Source: Fragum whitleyi
Taxonomy: Eukaryota; Mollusca; Bivalvia; Cardiida; Cardiidae
NCBI GenBank assembly: GCA_948146395.1
Contig: OX411548.1
Location: forward strand, 34,232,912-34,296,911
Length of the DNA: 64,000 nt
Direction: 5' to 3'
Below, piece after piece: positions 11,475 through 22,649 of the stretch. Position 1 is the first letter of the stretch; every line of letters begins with the position of its first letter. The position numbers and the translations under genes were made by a program. The notes under the pieces are model-generated. The model searched no databases and had not been told where the DNA came from. It saw only the letters and a program-made list of their open reading frames with translations.

Positions 11475-12191
11475 TATTAGGAGTTTTACTTAAGGCATTG
11501 TTGTTTCACGCGAAGGTCATGACTAAAATTCATTGACTACAATTGTTTCTTTTTTTTTCATTCTTGATTTATTTCAATAAACGTATATACATGTGAATCT
11601 GTGTGTGTCATTTCCAATTATATCTCTTTTTCAAATGCGCACGCGAAAAGGGACCACCTGAGAACTGCGTTAAACAAATATTTGAAAAGCCACCCGTTCC
11701 AGTACAGGCTATTGTTGGGCAATTGAGTTTCAAATCACAATCGATAGTTTTAGTTTGAAGAGTAAATCAAGTAATGATCGTTTTCACAATCGTTTTCTCA
11801 GAAATTACTACAGAAATCGCAGTATCATTCCCTTGAAAAATGTGAAAATTTACTTAAAATTCATGACCTAAAGACTCATCTTGCATATTTTTGTACCAAC
11901 TCTATGAATCAGCATGAAACAGTTGTAAAAATATATAGGCAGTTATAACCGATTCACGCTGAGCCATCGAACTGATGTCAGTTCCGTAAACAAATATAAT
12001 GGCTTTCATTTATGTTGTAGGACCCGACTAATTGATAATGAAATTTCTTAGTCGATTATCACAATCGGAAGCCCCCCCCCCCTCAAAAAATAAAAAAAAC
12101 ACACAAAACAAAACAAAACAAACAACTGATTATCGATTGTAATCGATTAATCTGCCCATCACTAGTACATGCTAAGGTAAAGTGGTCATTC

Positions 12192-12440
12192 TAGGGCCAA
12201 CTTATTACAGGCCCGGCCGGGGCCCGTTATTGTTGTTTTTCCAGTCGGAAACCAGGCATGTGTTCAGACTGAAAAGATTTTGCAAACCGTTTTCAAATTA
12301 TACCATGCTTTGCATGCAAGTGTACGTGTAAAGCGGAGTAAAGCTAGAACCCTTTTGCCATCCCGAACGCAGGGCTGGTTTCCGGCTGAAAAAAACCCAA
12401 CAAAAATGGGTCCCGTTCGGGCGAGAAATAAGTTGGCCTC
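12192..12440. mobile_element. Nested inverted-repeat element
   Basis: GGCCAACTTATTACAGGCCCG at the left and GGGCGAGAAATAAGTTGGCC at the right are inverted, enclosing CCCTGCGTTC-type sequence found also near 12920-13050. It lies inside or beside a family C fragment (12440-12585). The open frames at 12264-12543 on both strands arise from these palindromes and are not genes. Confidence 0.55.
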
Positions 12441-12585
12441 TAGATTCAGAAATTCAACCAAGTACAAAATGTTTCGACCTAGTCAGGCTGCGCGAATTGA
12501 CAATTCGCGCAGCCTGACTAGATTCGACACATTTTTTGCATAACCCAGACGGCCCCTTTTCGCCTGACAGGTCACTTATGCACCA
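12440..12585. mobile_element. Family C fragment with CGCGCAGCCTGACTAG palindrome
   Basis: Contains CTAGTCAGGCTGCGCGAATT followed by its reverse complement, then CCCCTTTTCGCCTGACAGGTCAC. It is related to 31503-31770, 31964-32226 and 52789-53343. Confidence 0.55.
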
Positions 12586-12868
12586 TGCACCAAGTATGGA
12601 CTCGAGCCGTCCAATATAGCCACTGTCTTATCTTTATTGAAGTAGAGATCTGAAGGTACATGCAATCGTTTCATAGCTATACGGACATGGGGACTATCAC
12701 ACAGAGGCCAATTTACAAGTGACAAAGTGAATCGAGCACGTAAAACACATGTGATATCTAAAGCAGGCCCTTAAAAAGAAAATCGAAGAACGTAGGATAA
12801 AATAGCTAATTTCCTACACAAAATTCTCCTTGCTTGAAGATTAGACCTATTCCGCGATGAGGGACCGA

Positions 12869-13101
12869 TTAATGATAATGAAAGTACGATCAGTACGATC
12901 TATCTGAATAGGCCAAACAGCCCTGCGTTCAGGATGGCAAAACGGTGTACACGGTTTGCAAATTATACCCCGCTTTGCACGTGAACTTGCGTGCAAAGAG
13001 GGGTATAATTTGCAAACAGTCTGCACCGCGTTGTCCTACTGAACGCAGGGCTGTTAGACCTATTCAGAAAGATCATACTGATCGTACTTTCATTATCATT
13101 A
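12869..13101. mobile_element. Nested double palindrome, about 230 bp
   Basis: Outer arms AATGATAATGAAAGTACGAT / ATCGTACTTTCATTATCATT and inner arms CAGCCCTGCGTTCAG / CTGAACGCAGGGCTG, then TTTGCAAATTATACCCC / GGGGTATAATTTGCAAA, pair in register along almost the whole element. This is a strong extended hairpin with no coding content. Confidence 0.8.
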
Positions 13102-13289
13102 TACGGTCAGGTTAGAAACGCTGGAAACTGAATTATTCATTAACTTCATTATTCATTAACTGTTTTAAGAATAGCTGATTGACAAAAGCTTTATTCAAAA
13201 TATCTGAAAAAAAATATTGGTATACCGAGAATTAATGGATGCTCTCTCTTCGTTCGACATGTCTCAGATAATAAGTACTGCAGTAAAGA

Positions 13290-14492
13290 AATACTTAACG
13301 CAAAAAGAAACGTCCACAAAATATGAATTGAAAAAGTTCTTAGCCTTTTTACAATTTATATATATTTTTTTCTACTTTTGGTAGAACAAAGGAATACTTA
13401 ACTCAAAAAGAAACGTCCACAAAATGTAAATTTAAATAATTCTTAACCTTTTTACACATTATGTTTAGGTAAGAGGCGACTTAGCTACATTTGATTTTAT
13501 AATGATTCTTATTTCATATACCAAGGTGTTGACAAAGTGTGACCCTATCATATAGTTTGCACTCTTTGGAGTTCCCCATGAAAGTTCATTGTTGTGTATA
13601 ATTTGTGGAATTCCCTTTTCTCTCATGACATACAGTAATCAATCTGAAATGTGTTTTATTTTGATTATTTTTGACAATAAACTATTTCTTATCAGTCATC
13701 TTCCTTCCACTTCATTTTGTGACCAAATTGTCTGTTTATATGTCTGTTTTTCATTCTTTATCAAGTAAGCTTGTTTTCCCGAAAATGCTGTTAAAAAATG
13801 ATGCCAGGCTGAAAAAAAAGATTTACTAAAGAATATGTCATTTTTGGTTAAAATAGCCAGTGTATGTTTCTGTTACTGGGGTTTACACTATAAACAATTG
13901 TTTTACGATATTTGACCTCAACAATTAATCTGTCATCTGCAAATAAGATATGGGCTCTTAGTGATTTTTGATAAACTGGTTGATAAGAAGCAGAATGTAG
14001 CTAAATATATTTATTTGTTTTGCTACTTTTGGTAGAACAAGCGTTTACTCACTTTAATGGGATGAAATAACGATGCTACCGGAGATCGTTGTTAAACAGA
14101 TACGCCTCGCTTAAAAACACTATCAAAAAAGTTCAAAGGGTGCAAATGTTAATTCCATATTGAATAAGAGTACCCATTTCCGTAAACCCAATTTTGGCTG
14201 ATTACTTTCTTACGTAATTTTCGACGTCAGCGTAAATTTAAAGATTTTGAGACGCTTTATCGCTATGTTCTAAAATGTCTTTAAATGCACATAAAAGATT
14301 TTCACCAAACCTTAGTGCATCTGACCAGCAAGGTAAGTGATCACGTAGGTGTTTCTACAGATAGTCAAAGATCGGTCTATAAAAAGGGAGTCAGTTTTGA
14401 CGGCTTTTAAACGATATGAAAGTAAGTCATAAATTGTTATCTAGCGTTCAGAGAACATGTATTTGTGGACGTTTCTTTTGGAGTTAAGTATA
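13290..14492. mobile_element. DNA transposon remnant with AATACTTAAC termini, about 1.2 kb
   Basis: AATACTTAACGCAAAAAGAA...CGTCCACAAA occurs at 13290 and again at 13393, and its inverted form TTTGTGGACGTTTC...GAGTTAAGTAT ends the element at 14463-14492. The left end is thus partly duplicated. No transposase frame survives. Confidence 0.7.
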
Positions 14493-14683
14493 TTGAAATA
14501 AATTTAGCAGTAAAGAAAAGTGGTTATGTATTTTTAAAAATAACAAGGAAAGATTTCTTTATTCATCTATATAACGAATTTCAGCGTTGGTGAGTGGCTT
14601 TCTTTCATCGGTTGACGAGTCTGAAATTGAAAATAAAGACAGTTTATTTCATATGGAGATTTTCAGATGCGATTTATTTATGC

Positions 14684-14910
14684 CTCGGTCACACAGTCAC
14701 GCGTCTTCCGTCCTTACCAACACTCGTCCGAAGCACAAGTTGCTTCTACAGTAGTAACAAGATATATAATTCTGTCATGCATCGTCTCAATGGAATCGTC
14801 TTCTAAAGACGATTCTAATGAGATATTGCAGGGCAGAATCTCACTATGAATTAAAACACGAGGTACGATTTTTGATTATGACTTTTTTTTAGTAAAACGG
14901 GCCCCAGCTT
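14684..14910. mobile_element. Hairpin element family D, copy 2
   Basis: Carries GTCATGCATCGTCTCAATGG, AATCGTCTTCTAAAGACGATT and TGAGATATTGCAGGGCAGAA, nearly identical to the copy at 40425-40680. The open frames at 14594-14849 are incidental. Confidence 0.65.
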
Positions 14911-15269
14911 CTCAAGCAAAGCAAAAGATAAGTAACAACCGTTCATTTTATAACACTAGTGTAGCGTTTTGCAGCCGACGTGCGAAGTCGTGCATTGTGC
15001 TACACACAACAATAAAAATGTTTCACAAGCGCTTTTTCTTAAAAAACGTGCATATTCGAAGCAAAGGTGATAATAAAAGGCGAGCACTTTGATTCTGTCT
15101 ATTTTTCTATTTAGGCCTATCTGTTAAAAATATTTCAAATGATTTTTTTTTTTTTTGTTTTGGTTTTTTTTATTATTATTTTGATAACCTTTAATTTTGG
15201 CAAGCCGGTATTTGAATGTGGAAATAAGTAATTTCTATGTTTATGTGATCTCAAAGACGATCTTCTAAA

Positions 15270-15480
15270 TATTTGCACTCATTCTTTCCGACTATTTGTC
15301 TCTCACCAATGGGATGATAATCGTAGACCTATGTGAGATAGCGGCTGGGGGCTAGGAAAGAATGTGGTGGTTGTACTGGTGAGAAAAATTCCAGGAATCC
15401 ATTGTTAGGTGCTCAAGCCGCGCGATATAACTGAAATAAGGTTGAAAGCGGCGTTAAATTCAATTCAATCAATAAATCAA
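15270..15480 (+). repeat. SINE copy, plus strand
   Basis: Core TTCCGACTATTTGTCTCTCA, then ATGGGATGATAATCGTAGAC, GTACTGGTGAG, CCAGGAATCCATTG, GCCGCGCGATATAACTGAA and GTTGAAAGCGGCGTTAAA with a CAAT-rich tail. The same series of blocks is found at 62560-62775 (plus) and reversed at 10280, 26130, 43260 and 61150. Confidence 0.75.
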
Positions 15481-15525
15481 TCTAAATATGTCACTCGTGT
15501 TTTACCGATTTGCTTGACGGACTGA

Positions 15526-15665
15526 CTACGAACCTTCACTTGATTCACAACTCCTGACATTGATTTCGTGTACGTCACCAGTGACGTCATCAGATCTGTC
15601 AGTGTATCCAGAATCATAGGTTGTAATGCTGATCTTGCTGATCTTCCTGGCTTTCTCAACTAAAT
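15526..15665 (-). CDS. Possible terminal coding exon of an unknown minus-strand gene
   Basis: Downstream of a pyrimidine-rich stretch and two possible acceptors (ending at 15666 or 15660), a frame reads LVEKARKISKISITTYDSGY followed by TDRSDDVTGDVHEINVRSCE, SSEGS and a TAG at 15526-15528. The composition (Ser/Asp/Thr-rich tail, balanced codons, higher GC than its surroundings) looks like the C-terminus of a real protein, such as a membrane protein tail. I could not find an adjoining exon with matching phase between 15.7 and 28.5 kb, and it does not join in frame to the cyclase's last exon. Function unknown; may be chance. Confidence 0.3.
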
Positions 15666-15829
15666 CTGTAGAATAAATAGAATAATCCTGTGTGTGACAT
15701 TTCCAACAATTTCACGTATGCAGGACGTTAAAACATTGAAATGCCTGAACAGCCACGGATTGCATTAAGAAATATTCGCTCGTTACAAAGATTACAACCT
15801 TTGATCGTCATCCAAGGGCGTTACTCCCA

Positions 15830-16020
15830 TTTGCGTAAAAGAAATAATCATCTGGTGAAAAATATCGCTGATGAATGATCATAACATCGAAACTACAGCT
15901 TATTCAAGCTGTAGTTGCGATGTTTTGATTATTCACCAACGTTGAAATCATGAAAAGGGAGAGGAAGGAGGACATTCATCTTTTGTCACAGTCCACATAT
16001 CGCCTTTTCCTATATTTTCA
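15830..16020. repeat. Hairpin repeat shared with 53070-53250
   Basis: GAATGATCATAACATCGAAA...CTACAGCTTATTC is followed by its inverse AAGCTGTAGTTGCGATGTTT. The flanks (ACATTCATCTTTTGTCACAG and TCCACATATCGCC) recur reversed at 53070-53250. Confidence 0.6.
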
Positions 16021-16568
16021 TTGGTTGTCGCCTCTGAGTGCGTAAAAATTTCAAAGTCCTAGAAACGCCCATGTTATCTTTCTATAAAAATAAAGTGAAT
16101 ACTTTGATCACATTATGAAGCTGCACACGCTGATCTGTATCTTAAATTAGCGCACGTGAAATCATTTGAAATACCAAGAAATTAATAGTTTGTTCTTTAA
16201 ACAAACGATATCTTACTCTTTTATGATTTTGCTTTCTATTAACTTAGAAACGATTATTTTACCCTAAATAGCAACTATCAGTCGACTACTTAATTAGAGA
16301 TAGGTAGATCACAGTAAAATGTAGATGTTTATTCTAGCTTGAATTTTTTAAAAAAAATACAACATGTTTTAATTGCTATTGTTGTAATTAATTTTAATGC
16401 ACAAGATCATGTTAAGATAATTTTTATGAAAATTTCATAATGGTGTCATTTGTAGGCCTGCCTTTTTTTTATATTTGAGAAATCCAACTGAAACCTTAAC
16501 TCTAACACGGAAGGGAATCGCGAGACACGTTTCTTTCGACATTTTCTACAATTTTGTTAATAGATCAG

Positions 16569-16908
16569 TGCTCGTGTTTGACACTTAAACAAGGGTTTTG
16601 ACCCTTAAAAATCTGATATCTTAATTTGACGCTTAATAATTTCTCCCAAGGGGGTCACTGTGACCCAATTGCGAGAATTTTCAAAAGGTCAAAACCTTTT
16701 GATGCATCTTATATATTATCTAAAAAAATTACAAATCAATTGCTTGCTTCCTATCTTTACAAGAAAAGGTCAATTGACTCTTAAACCTACAAAGTTCTAC
16801 TCTAGATTTGATCTTTCTGTTCATTTGACCCTTTAAAATCTATCTTGACCCTCAGAAGTTACTGGTTTAGTGGTCAATGACTCCCTAATTTCAAACACTA
16901 GCACGAGG
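16569..16908. mobile_element. Inverted-repeat element with GACCCTT motifs, about 340 bp
   Basis: GCTCGTGTTTGACA at the left and TTTCAAACACTAGCACGAG at the right are imperfect inverted ends. The interior repeats TTGACCCTTA-like phrases. Non-coding. Confidence 0.5.
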
Positions 16909-16909
16909 C

Positions 16910-17470
16910 CTGTAGGTCCTACTTGTGTGATTTCGAAAAAAAGGTTTGGGGCATAGAAGGTTGAAAAAGCCAGAGATTTACCGGATGTGGAATATCTTTT
17001 TGAAAATCTGCTGATAAAAAGTTATTGATGACCAAGTAAATTTTTACTTGGAAATCAATGACTTTTCACAATCAGCTTTTTAAAAAATCTGCCAAATTCA
17101 GTAATGTTCTAATATTTTCTTACAAGCTCTGCTTCATTCCGAGTTCAAACTGGTCACGCATTAACGAAATTAATGGCGATTACCTGAAATTTCTGTGTCA
17201 ATCGATTCTCCGTCGTGTTCAAATGCTTATGAAAATGAATTTTATAATATCGTGAAAAACGCGATTTATGCAAAAGTATTTTGCAACTTACCTATGTAAT
17301 TGTACATGTTAACACACTCTCAGATTATAAACATGACAGACATGTGGGCTTGCGAATGACATTTCCGTAAATGTACATGCATACGATGATTAAAGATCGA
17401 TTAGAGAATAAATTGCGATATCGCCCCTGCGTTCGTGATTTTGAAGCACTCGCGAGCGTCTAAAAAAGAT
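16910..17470. other. No gene seen
   Basis: AT-rich DNA with a local inverted pair (AGTTATTGATGACCAAGTAA / TTACTTGGAAATCAATGACT, 17021-17063). The 65-codon frame at 17058-17255 has no recognisable feature. Confidence 0.4.
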
Positions 17471-17502
17471 ACCCTATAATACAAGAGCCGTCAGAGACGG
17501 AT

Positions 17503-19024
17503 TATGCTCCCCGAATAAGGCATTGTCACAAAAACAAAAGCCATGTTGGATATGGACACCCCCCGCGAAGAAAGCTTGATAGTAAACTGAAGCCTAATAG
17601 ATAAAAGATTCTTTTGTATTGTCAAAGATTTGCCTCCAGACAAAATCTAAGTATCAAAAATAACAAAGGGCAATAACTCCAAAATTATGCAAGCAAGAGT
17701 TGCAGTTCTTGTACACTGCACTGAGATCTATCCACCCATAAAGTTTCAAGTTGATAGCTGTTATACTTTAGGAGATATGCTCCAGACATAATCTAAGTAT
17801 CAAAAATAACAAAGGGCAATAACTCCAAAATTATGCAAGCAAGAGTTGTAGTTCTTGTGCATAGCACTTCTCCTCCATGAGATCTATCCACCAATAAAGT
17901 TTCAAGTTGATAGCTGTTATACTTTAGGAGATATGCTCCAGACATAATCTAAGTATCAAAAATAACAAAGGGCAATAACTCCAAAATTATGCAAGCAAGA
18001 GTTGTAGTTCTTGTGCACTGCACTTCTCCTCCATAAGATCTATCCACCCATAAAGTTTCAAGTTGATAGCTATTATACTTTAGGAGATATGCTCTGTGGT
18101 CAAATTGCAAGGACTCAAATAAGGTGTAATCTTATACAGCAAACATAAAGGTAACAAACATTAAACCTCCTTTTTGCATGACATATTTTTAGACACAAAT
18201 TCAAAATAGTTTATGGTAAAGGACATCTGACTTTCTACTGAATTGTGAAATTTCATCAAATTTTGAGCATAAGACTAGGAGAAATGAAAGAATAACTGTA
18301 TTTTACGCGCTAGCGTAAAGGTAACAAACATTTAGCCCCCTTTTTCCATGATATATTTTTTTTACGTTAATTTCAAATTGTTTATAGTAAAGGGCATCTG
18401 ATTTGCTACTCAAATATGAAATTTCACTAAATTCTGACACTTAGACTAGGAGAAATTTGGGAAAACTGTTTTTTACCCTAAGTCCCCTTTTTCCGTGACG
18501 AGGCCTCAAATCCAAAAACCGTCACAGATGCATCAACACTATATCACAGGAAGTTCAAACGGAAAGTTTCATTTGATTTGGCCCAAGGGTTATGGAGATA
18601 TAGGTGGGGACGGACGGACGGACGGACGGAATAACTATTTTACATGCTAAAGTAAAGGTAACAAACATTTAGCCCCCTTTTTCCATGATATTTTTTTTAC
18701 GTTAATTTCAAATTGTTTATAGTAAAGGGCATCAGATTTGCTACTCAAATATGAAATTTCACTAAATTCTGACAGTTAGACTAGGAGAAATTTGGAAAAA
18801 ACTGTTTTTTATCCTAAGTCCCCTTTTCCCATGACGAGGCCTCCAATCCAAAAACCGTCACAGGTGCATCATCACTATATCATAGGGAGCTCATATGGTA
18901 AGTTTCATTTGATTTGGCCCAAGGGTTATGGAGAAATAGGTGGGGACGGACGGACGGACGGAATTACGGACGGACGGACGGACAGACGAAGCGGCGGCTA
19001 TTTGCTCTGCCTTCGGGGAGCATA
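17503..19024. mobile_element. Low-copy tandem-repeat element with TATGCTCCCCGAA ends
   Basis: TATGCTCCCCGAA (17503) and TTCGGGGAGCATA (19012) are 13-bp inverted ends. Inside are three near-identical units of about 155-160 bp (AAATAACAAAGGGCAATAAC, from about 17655, 17798 and 17956), then a block of about 340 bp present twice (GGTAACAAACATTTAGCCCC at 18319 and 18657), each ending in a CGGA/GGAC microsatellite. A typical modular invertebrate element with no coding content; the frame at 18792-19025 is this repeat. Confidence 0.75.
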
Positions 19025-19419
19025 AAAAAGAAAAGTTTCAAGCCTCAAGTAGTTATGATTGCTTCTTTATGCTGAACACAGGACCTGTCTTCGTTTTGAA
19101 TAAATACTTTAAAGGATAGCAAAATGAAACCAAATTAGCCACTAAAACGACCACGACGCAGAAAGCTAATGGCAAAACCTTGAGTTTTTCCCGAAAGAGC
19201 CGATGAAAAATTGGCCCCTTTCCAGGATAAGAAAAATAGATTATTAATGTTTGTTTCGGGTGTTTTAGGGCCCAAGCTTTTCTTTTTAATGTTTTCAATT
19301 GATAGCCTTATGTATGGGATCTACTTATGTGCAGTCGGATCTAATTCTAAGTGATCTCCTTTAGATCATGTATCATGGTGTCATTATTGTTATTATTAGC
19401 TTTAAAGACGGTTTAAGAT

Positions 19420-19880
19420 ACAGTAGGTTACATCGTGAAATTGACATTCATCTCAATCAAAGCCATTCTAAATCGCTCATTCAGCGCTCCATCCATTCAT
19501 CCATTCATTCATTCCTTCATTCATTCAAAACACTCACTCAGACCATTCAAAAACGCTCAAACCCATTGAACAATATAGAATAAAAAAGTCATTCAAAATT
19601 AATTTGAATAGAGAAAAATCGCGATTTCATTGACATAATTCAAATTGTAAGAGCTTATTAGGTTCTTGAAGATAAATGAAGCTATCTAAAGAACTTGTAT
19701 GCATATTGTTTAAAGGGGGTAATCAATATCGCTAATTTTGTTCATCCTGAACAAAATTTGCGACATTGGATTACCTCCCATTAAATTCACTCAAAGCTCG
19801 CTCCACACACTCATTCAATTTCATTTCTAAATCATTCCTAAATCATTCATATTGTCAATTTCACGATGTTGTTAATTGTA
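19420..19880 (-). mobile_element. Fold-back element family A, copy 2
   Basis: Opposite orientation to copy 1: starts ACAGTAGGTTACATCGTGAA, contains CATTCATT-rich arms, CGCTAATTTTGTTCATCCTG and GGATTACCTCCCATT, and ends CACGATGTTGTTAATTGTA. Confidence 0.8.
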
Positions 19881-20539
19881 GCTTTGAAGATGATTTCAAG
19901 ATTTGACCCAGATAATATACTCTTTAAAACTTACCTATGCAAATGAGCCGCCCTGCATGGACAAATCTCTATTATTGTATTTATTATCATTATCAAGGAA
20001 TCCGACGGTTTAGTAAAAGACGTAGAAAATGACAAACAAGTCGTAACCAACGATAAAAGGCCGACACACGCTATACAACATGTTAAATCAAAGCACTGAA
20101 AGTACTGATGGTGGACGTTTCGGTTGGCATACTAGAGTGATTCTTCCATTTGTTGAGATTGGGAGGAATTTTACATGTAAAATTACGATGAAAAGGAAAA
20201 TGGCCTGACCCAAGTTCGCATCTTTTTTCAGGTATACATTTCTCAACATATATCGTCGGTCGTCAACCAAAGCCATGTAATTACAAGGGTTTGATAACTT
20301 TCGGCATTAGGTCGGGCGTAGTTTAAAGAGTGATTGTCTGATCCATTGGGTATAAAAGGAAAGAAATGACAATTAGATGATCTAGGTTATTATTCTTATT
20401 TTGTAATGCAAATCGATTCTCCGTAATCTGATTATGTTGTTATCTGCTTAACAAGAGGACCATGCAAAAAAGTCATGATTGCAAATTTATGATTTGTAAG
20501 AGTTTAAATAAGAAAATTGTGACTAAGGCCCTTTTTCCA

Positions 20540-20720
20540 CATGTGGTGTCCGTAGTCTAGATGTAGAGCGTCGGCTTCTTGACCCAAAGGTACTGAGTTC
20601 GATTCCCGGGAGCGGCTATCGATCTTGGTTCTTTCATTGGCCCACACATTCGGCGTGAGTACTGGTGAATTTTCCAGGAAGCAGAATCGAGAGGGATAAA
20701 TCTAAGATGTAAGAACTTGT
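20540..20720 (+). repeat. tRNA-derived SINE head
   Basis: GTAGTCTAGATGTAGAGCG resembles an RNA polymerase III A box and GAGTTCGATTCCCGG a B box, about 40 bases apart, as in tRNA-derived SINEs. It continues into GTACTGGTGAATTTTCCAGG, the core shared with the other SINE copies here. The tRNA arms do not pair well enough for a functional tRNA. Confidence 0.65.
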
Positions 20721-20756
20721 TACCTAATTGATGTAAAATAAGTAGGTTTAAACCAA

Positions 20757-21700
20757 AAGCCCTTTTCCCATGATATGGCACGGATCCTGTCTATTTCAAT
20801 AGGGTTCATCCTTGTGACAAGAAACACATGCTGACCAAGTTTCAAGAAGATTGGATCATATTTGTGGCCTCTAGAGTGTAAACAAGGAATTTGACATTAA
20901 GTCCCCTTTTCCTGTAATATGGCATGCCTCCTTCCCATTTTAAAGGGGGTCATCCTTGTGACATGACAAATATTCTGACCAAGTTTCATGATAATTGGAC
21001 AGTATTTGTAGCCTCTATAGTGTAAACAAGAAAATTGTCATTTAGGCCCCTTTTCCTGTAATATGACATGGATCCTTCCCATTTTCAACAGGGTTCAATC
21101 CTGTAACCTGACAAACATTCTGACCAAGTTTCATGGAGATTGGACCATATTTGTGGTCTCTATAGTATTTACAAAAACATTGTCATTAAGGCCCCTTATT
21201 CCGTGATATGGCATGGATCCTTCCCATTTTCAATATGATTCATCCTTGTAACCTGACAAACATTCTGACCAAGTTTCATGATAATTGGATCATATTTGTG
21301 GCCTCTAGAGTGTAAACAAGAAAATTGTCTTTAAGGCCCCTTTTCCAGTGATATGGCATGGTTGCTTCCAATTTTTAATAGGCTTCATCCTTGTAAACTG
21401 GCAAAAATTCTAACCAAGTTTCATGATATTTGGACCCTATTTGTGGCCTCTAAAGTGTAAACAATAAATTTGTGTTTAGGGCCCCTTTTCTCGTGATATG
21501 GCACGGATCCTACCAATTTTCAAAAGGCTTAATCCTTGTGACCTGGAGAGAATTCTGACAAAGTGTCATAATGATTGGTCCATATTTGTGGCCTCTAGAG
21601 TGTAAACACTTAAATTGTTGACGTCTGACGACGGACGACTCACGACGGACATCCAATGATCACAAAAGCTCACCTTGAGCACGATGTGCTCAGGTGACCT
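20757..21700. repeat. Six-unit tandem-repeat element, unit about 145 bp
   Basis: Units begin with CCCCTTTTCC.GTGATATGGC-like text near 20760, 20904, 21045, 21190, 21338 and 21481 and include CTGACCAAGTTTCATGATAA and GTGGCCTCTAGAGTGTAAAC. The element ends with GACGACGGAC and a hairpin (CTCACCTTGAGCAC / GTGCTCAGGTGAC, 21666-21699), a pattern I know from bivalve repeats. Confidence 0.75.
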
Positions 21701-22227
21701 AAAAAATTCTATAAAATAATTAATTTTTCCGTGATTTTCATTCTCAAATAAAGAAAGATAAGGTTAGTGTTTATATACACAGGTTAAAAATTGCAGAAAC
21801 TCGTCTCGAGATTGGCTGTTTTGTGTTGAAAAGTGAAGTAAAACCCCTTTGTACAAACCTTTATCACACGACCTGAATGTATCGCTATTCATGTGTATTC
21901 CGTAATTTCCTTTAATTGGCCATTGTTTTATATACATAAGTAGTGTCAGGGGAGGTTACCATTCCAGTTATTCCATTCACCAAGTGACCTCCCATAGACA
22001 ATTGGAAAAAAAGGGACAAATTACTCACTCTGCCTGAAAAGTAGTTCTATGCAAGCAAAACGTTCATCTGATCTCAGAATTGCATTTGATTTCGCACTTA
22101 AAAGATGTCTTTGAGTTTCAACAATTTATGAAGATTCCTTTTTTCACTCCATTTTTAAAATGCATAGTTGTCAGACGGATACAATTCTTGAAAAAGAGTA
22201 AATTGAATCTAAGTGAGCACTGCTGTT

Positions 22228-22305
22228 TTGAAAACCTATTAACATCTGACAGGATTGTTCTTACATGGTATTAACACTGGTGAACGTAAACGTCCACCAA
22301 AAGGT
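22228..22305. repeat. Left flank repeat of the 85-bp array
   Basis: CTATTAACATCTGACAGGAT...ACACTGGTGAACGTAAACGT...CCACCAAAAGG recurs in the same direction just right of the array (24590-24662), so the array sits between two copies of one sequence. Confidence 0.65.
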
Positions 22306-22649
22306 ACTGCTTCAGTCTATAAATACCTACATGTTTAAAGTCACACTTGTTTCAGAGTCCGTTAAAGCTTTTCGTTTCACCGAAACAGTTATCCAAACGT
22401 AAACTGGCTCTCCCACAGAAATACGGTTAAGGTTATTTCGAATCAAAAGAACCATCATCCATTTATCTTTTCATGAAACGTAATTATAGTTCATACATAA
22501 TCTATATATTGAATCAAACCTTTAAACAAAGAGACTGACAGTGCGACACTAGTAATTACCATAGTAAAGTCAATTCGACGTGAGCTGAGCATTAAAAAGA
22601 AAATGATAAAGTGCTGTGTTTGAACAGGATATGAACGAATAATATATTA

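Noticed and set aside
12264..12543. Overlapping frames on both strands (67 and 87 codons)
   Set aside because: Created by palindromic repeat elements; no domain and mirrored on both strands.
20540..20620. tRNA gene on the plus strand
   Set aside because: A and B boxes are present but anticodon and acceptor stems do not pair, and a SINE core follows directly.
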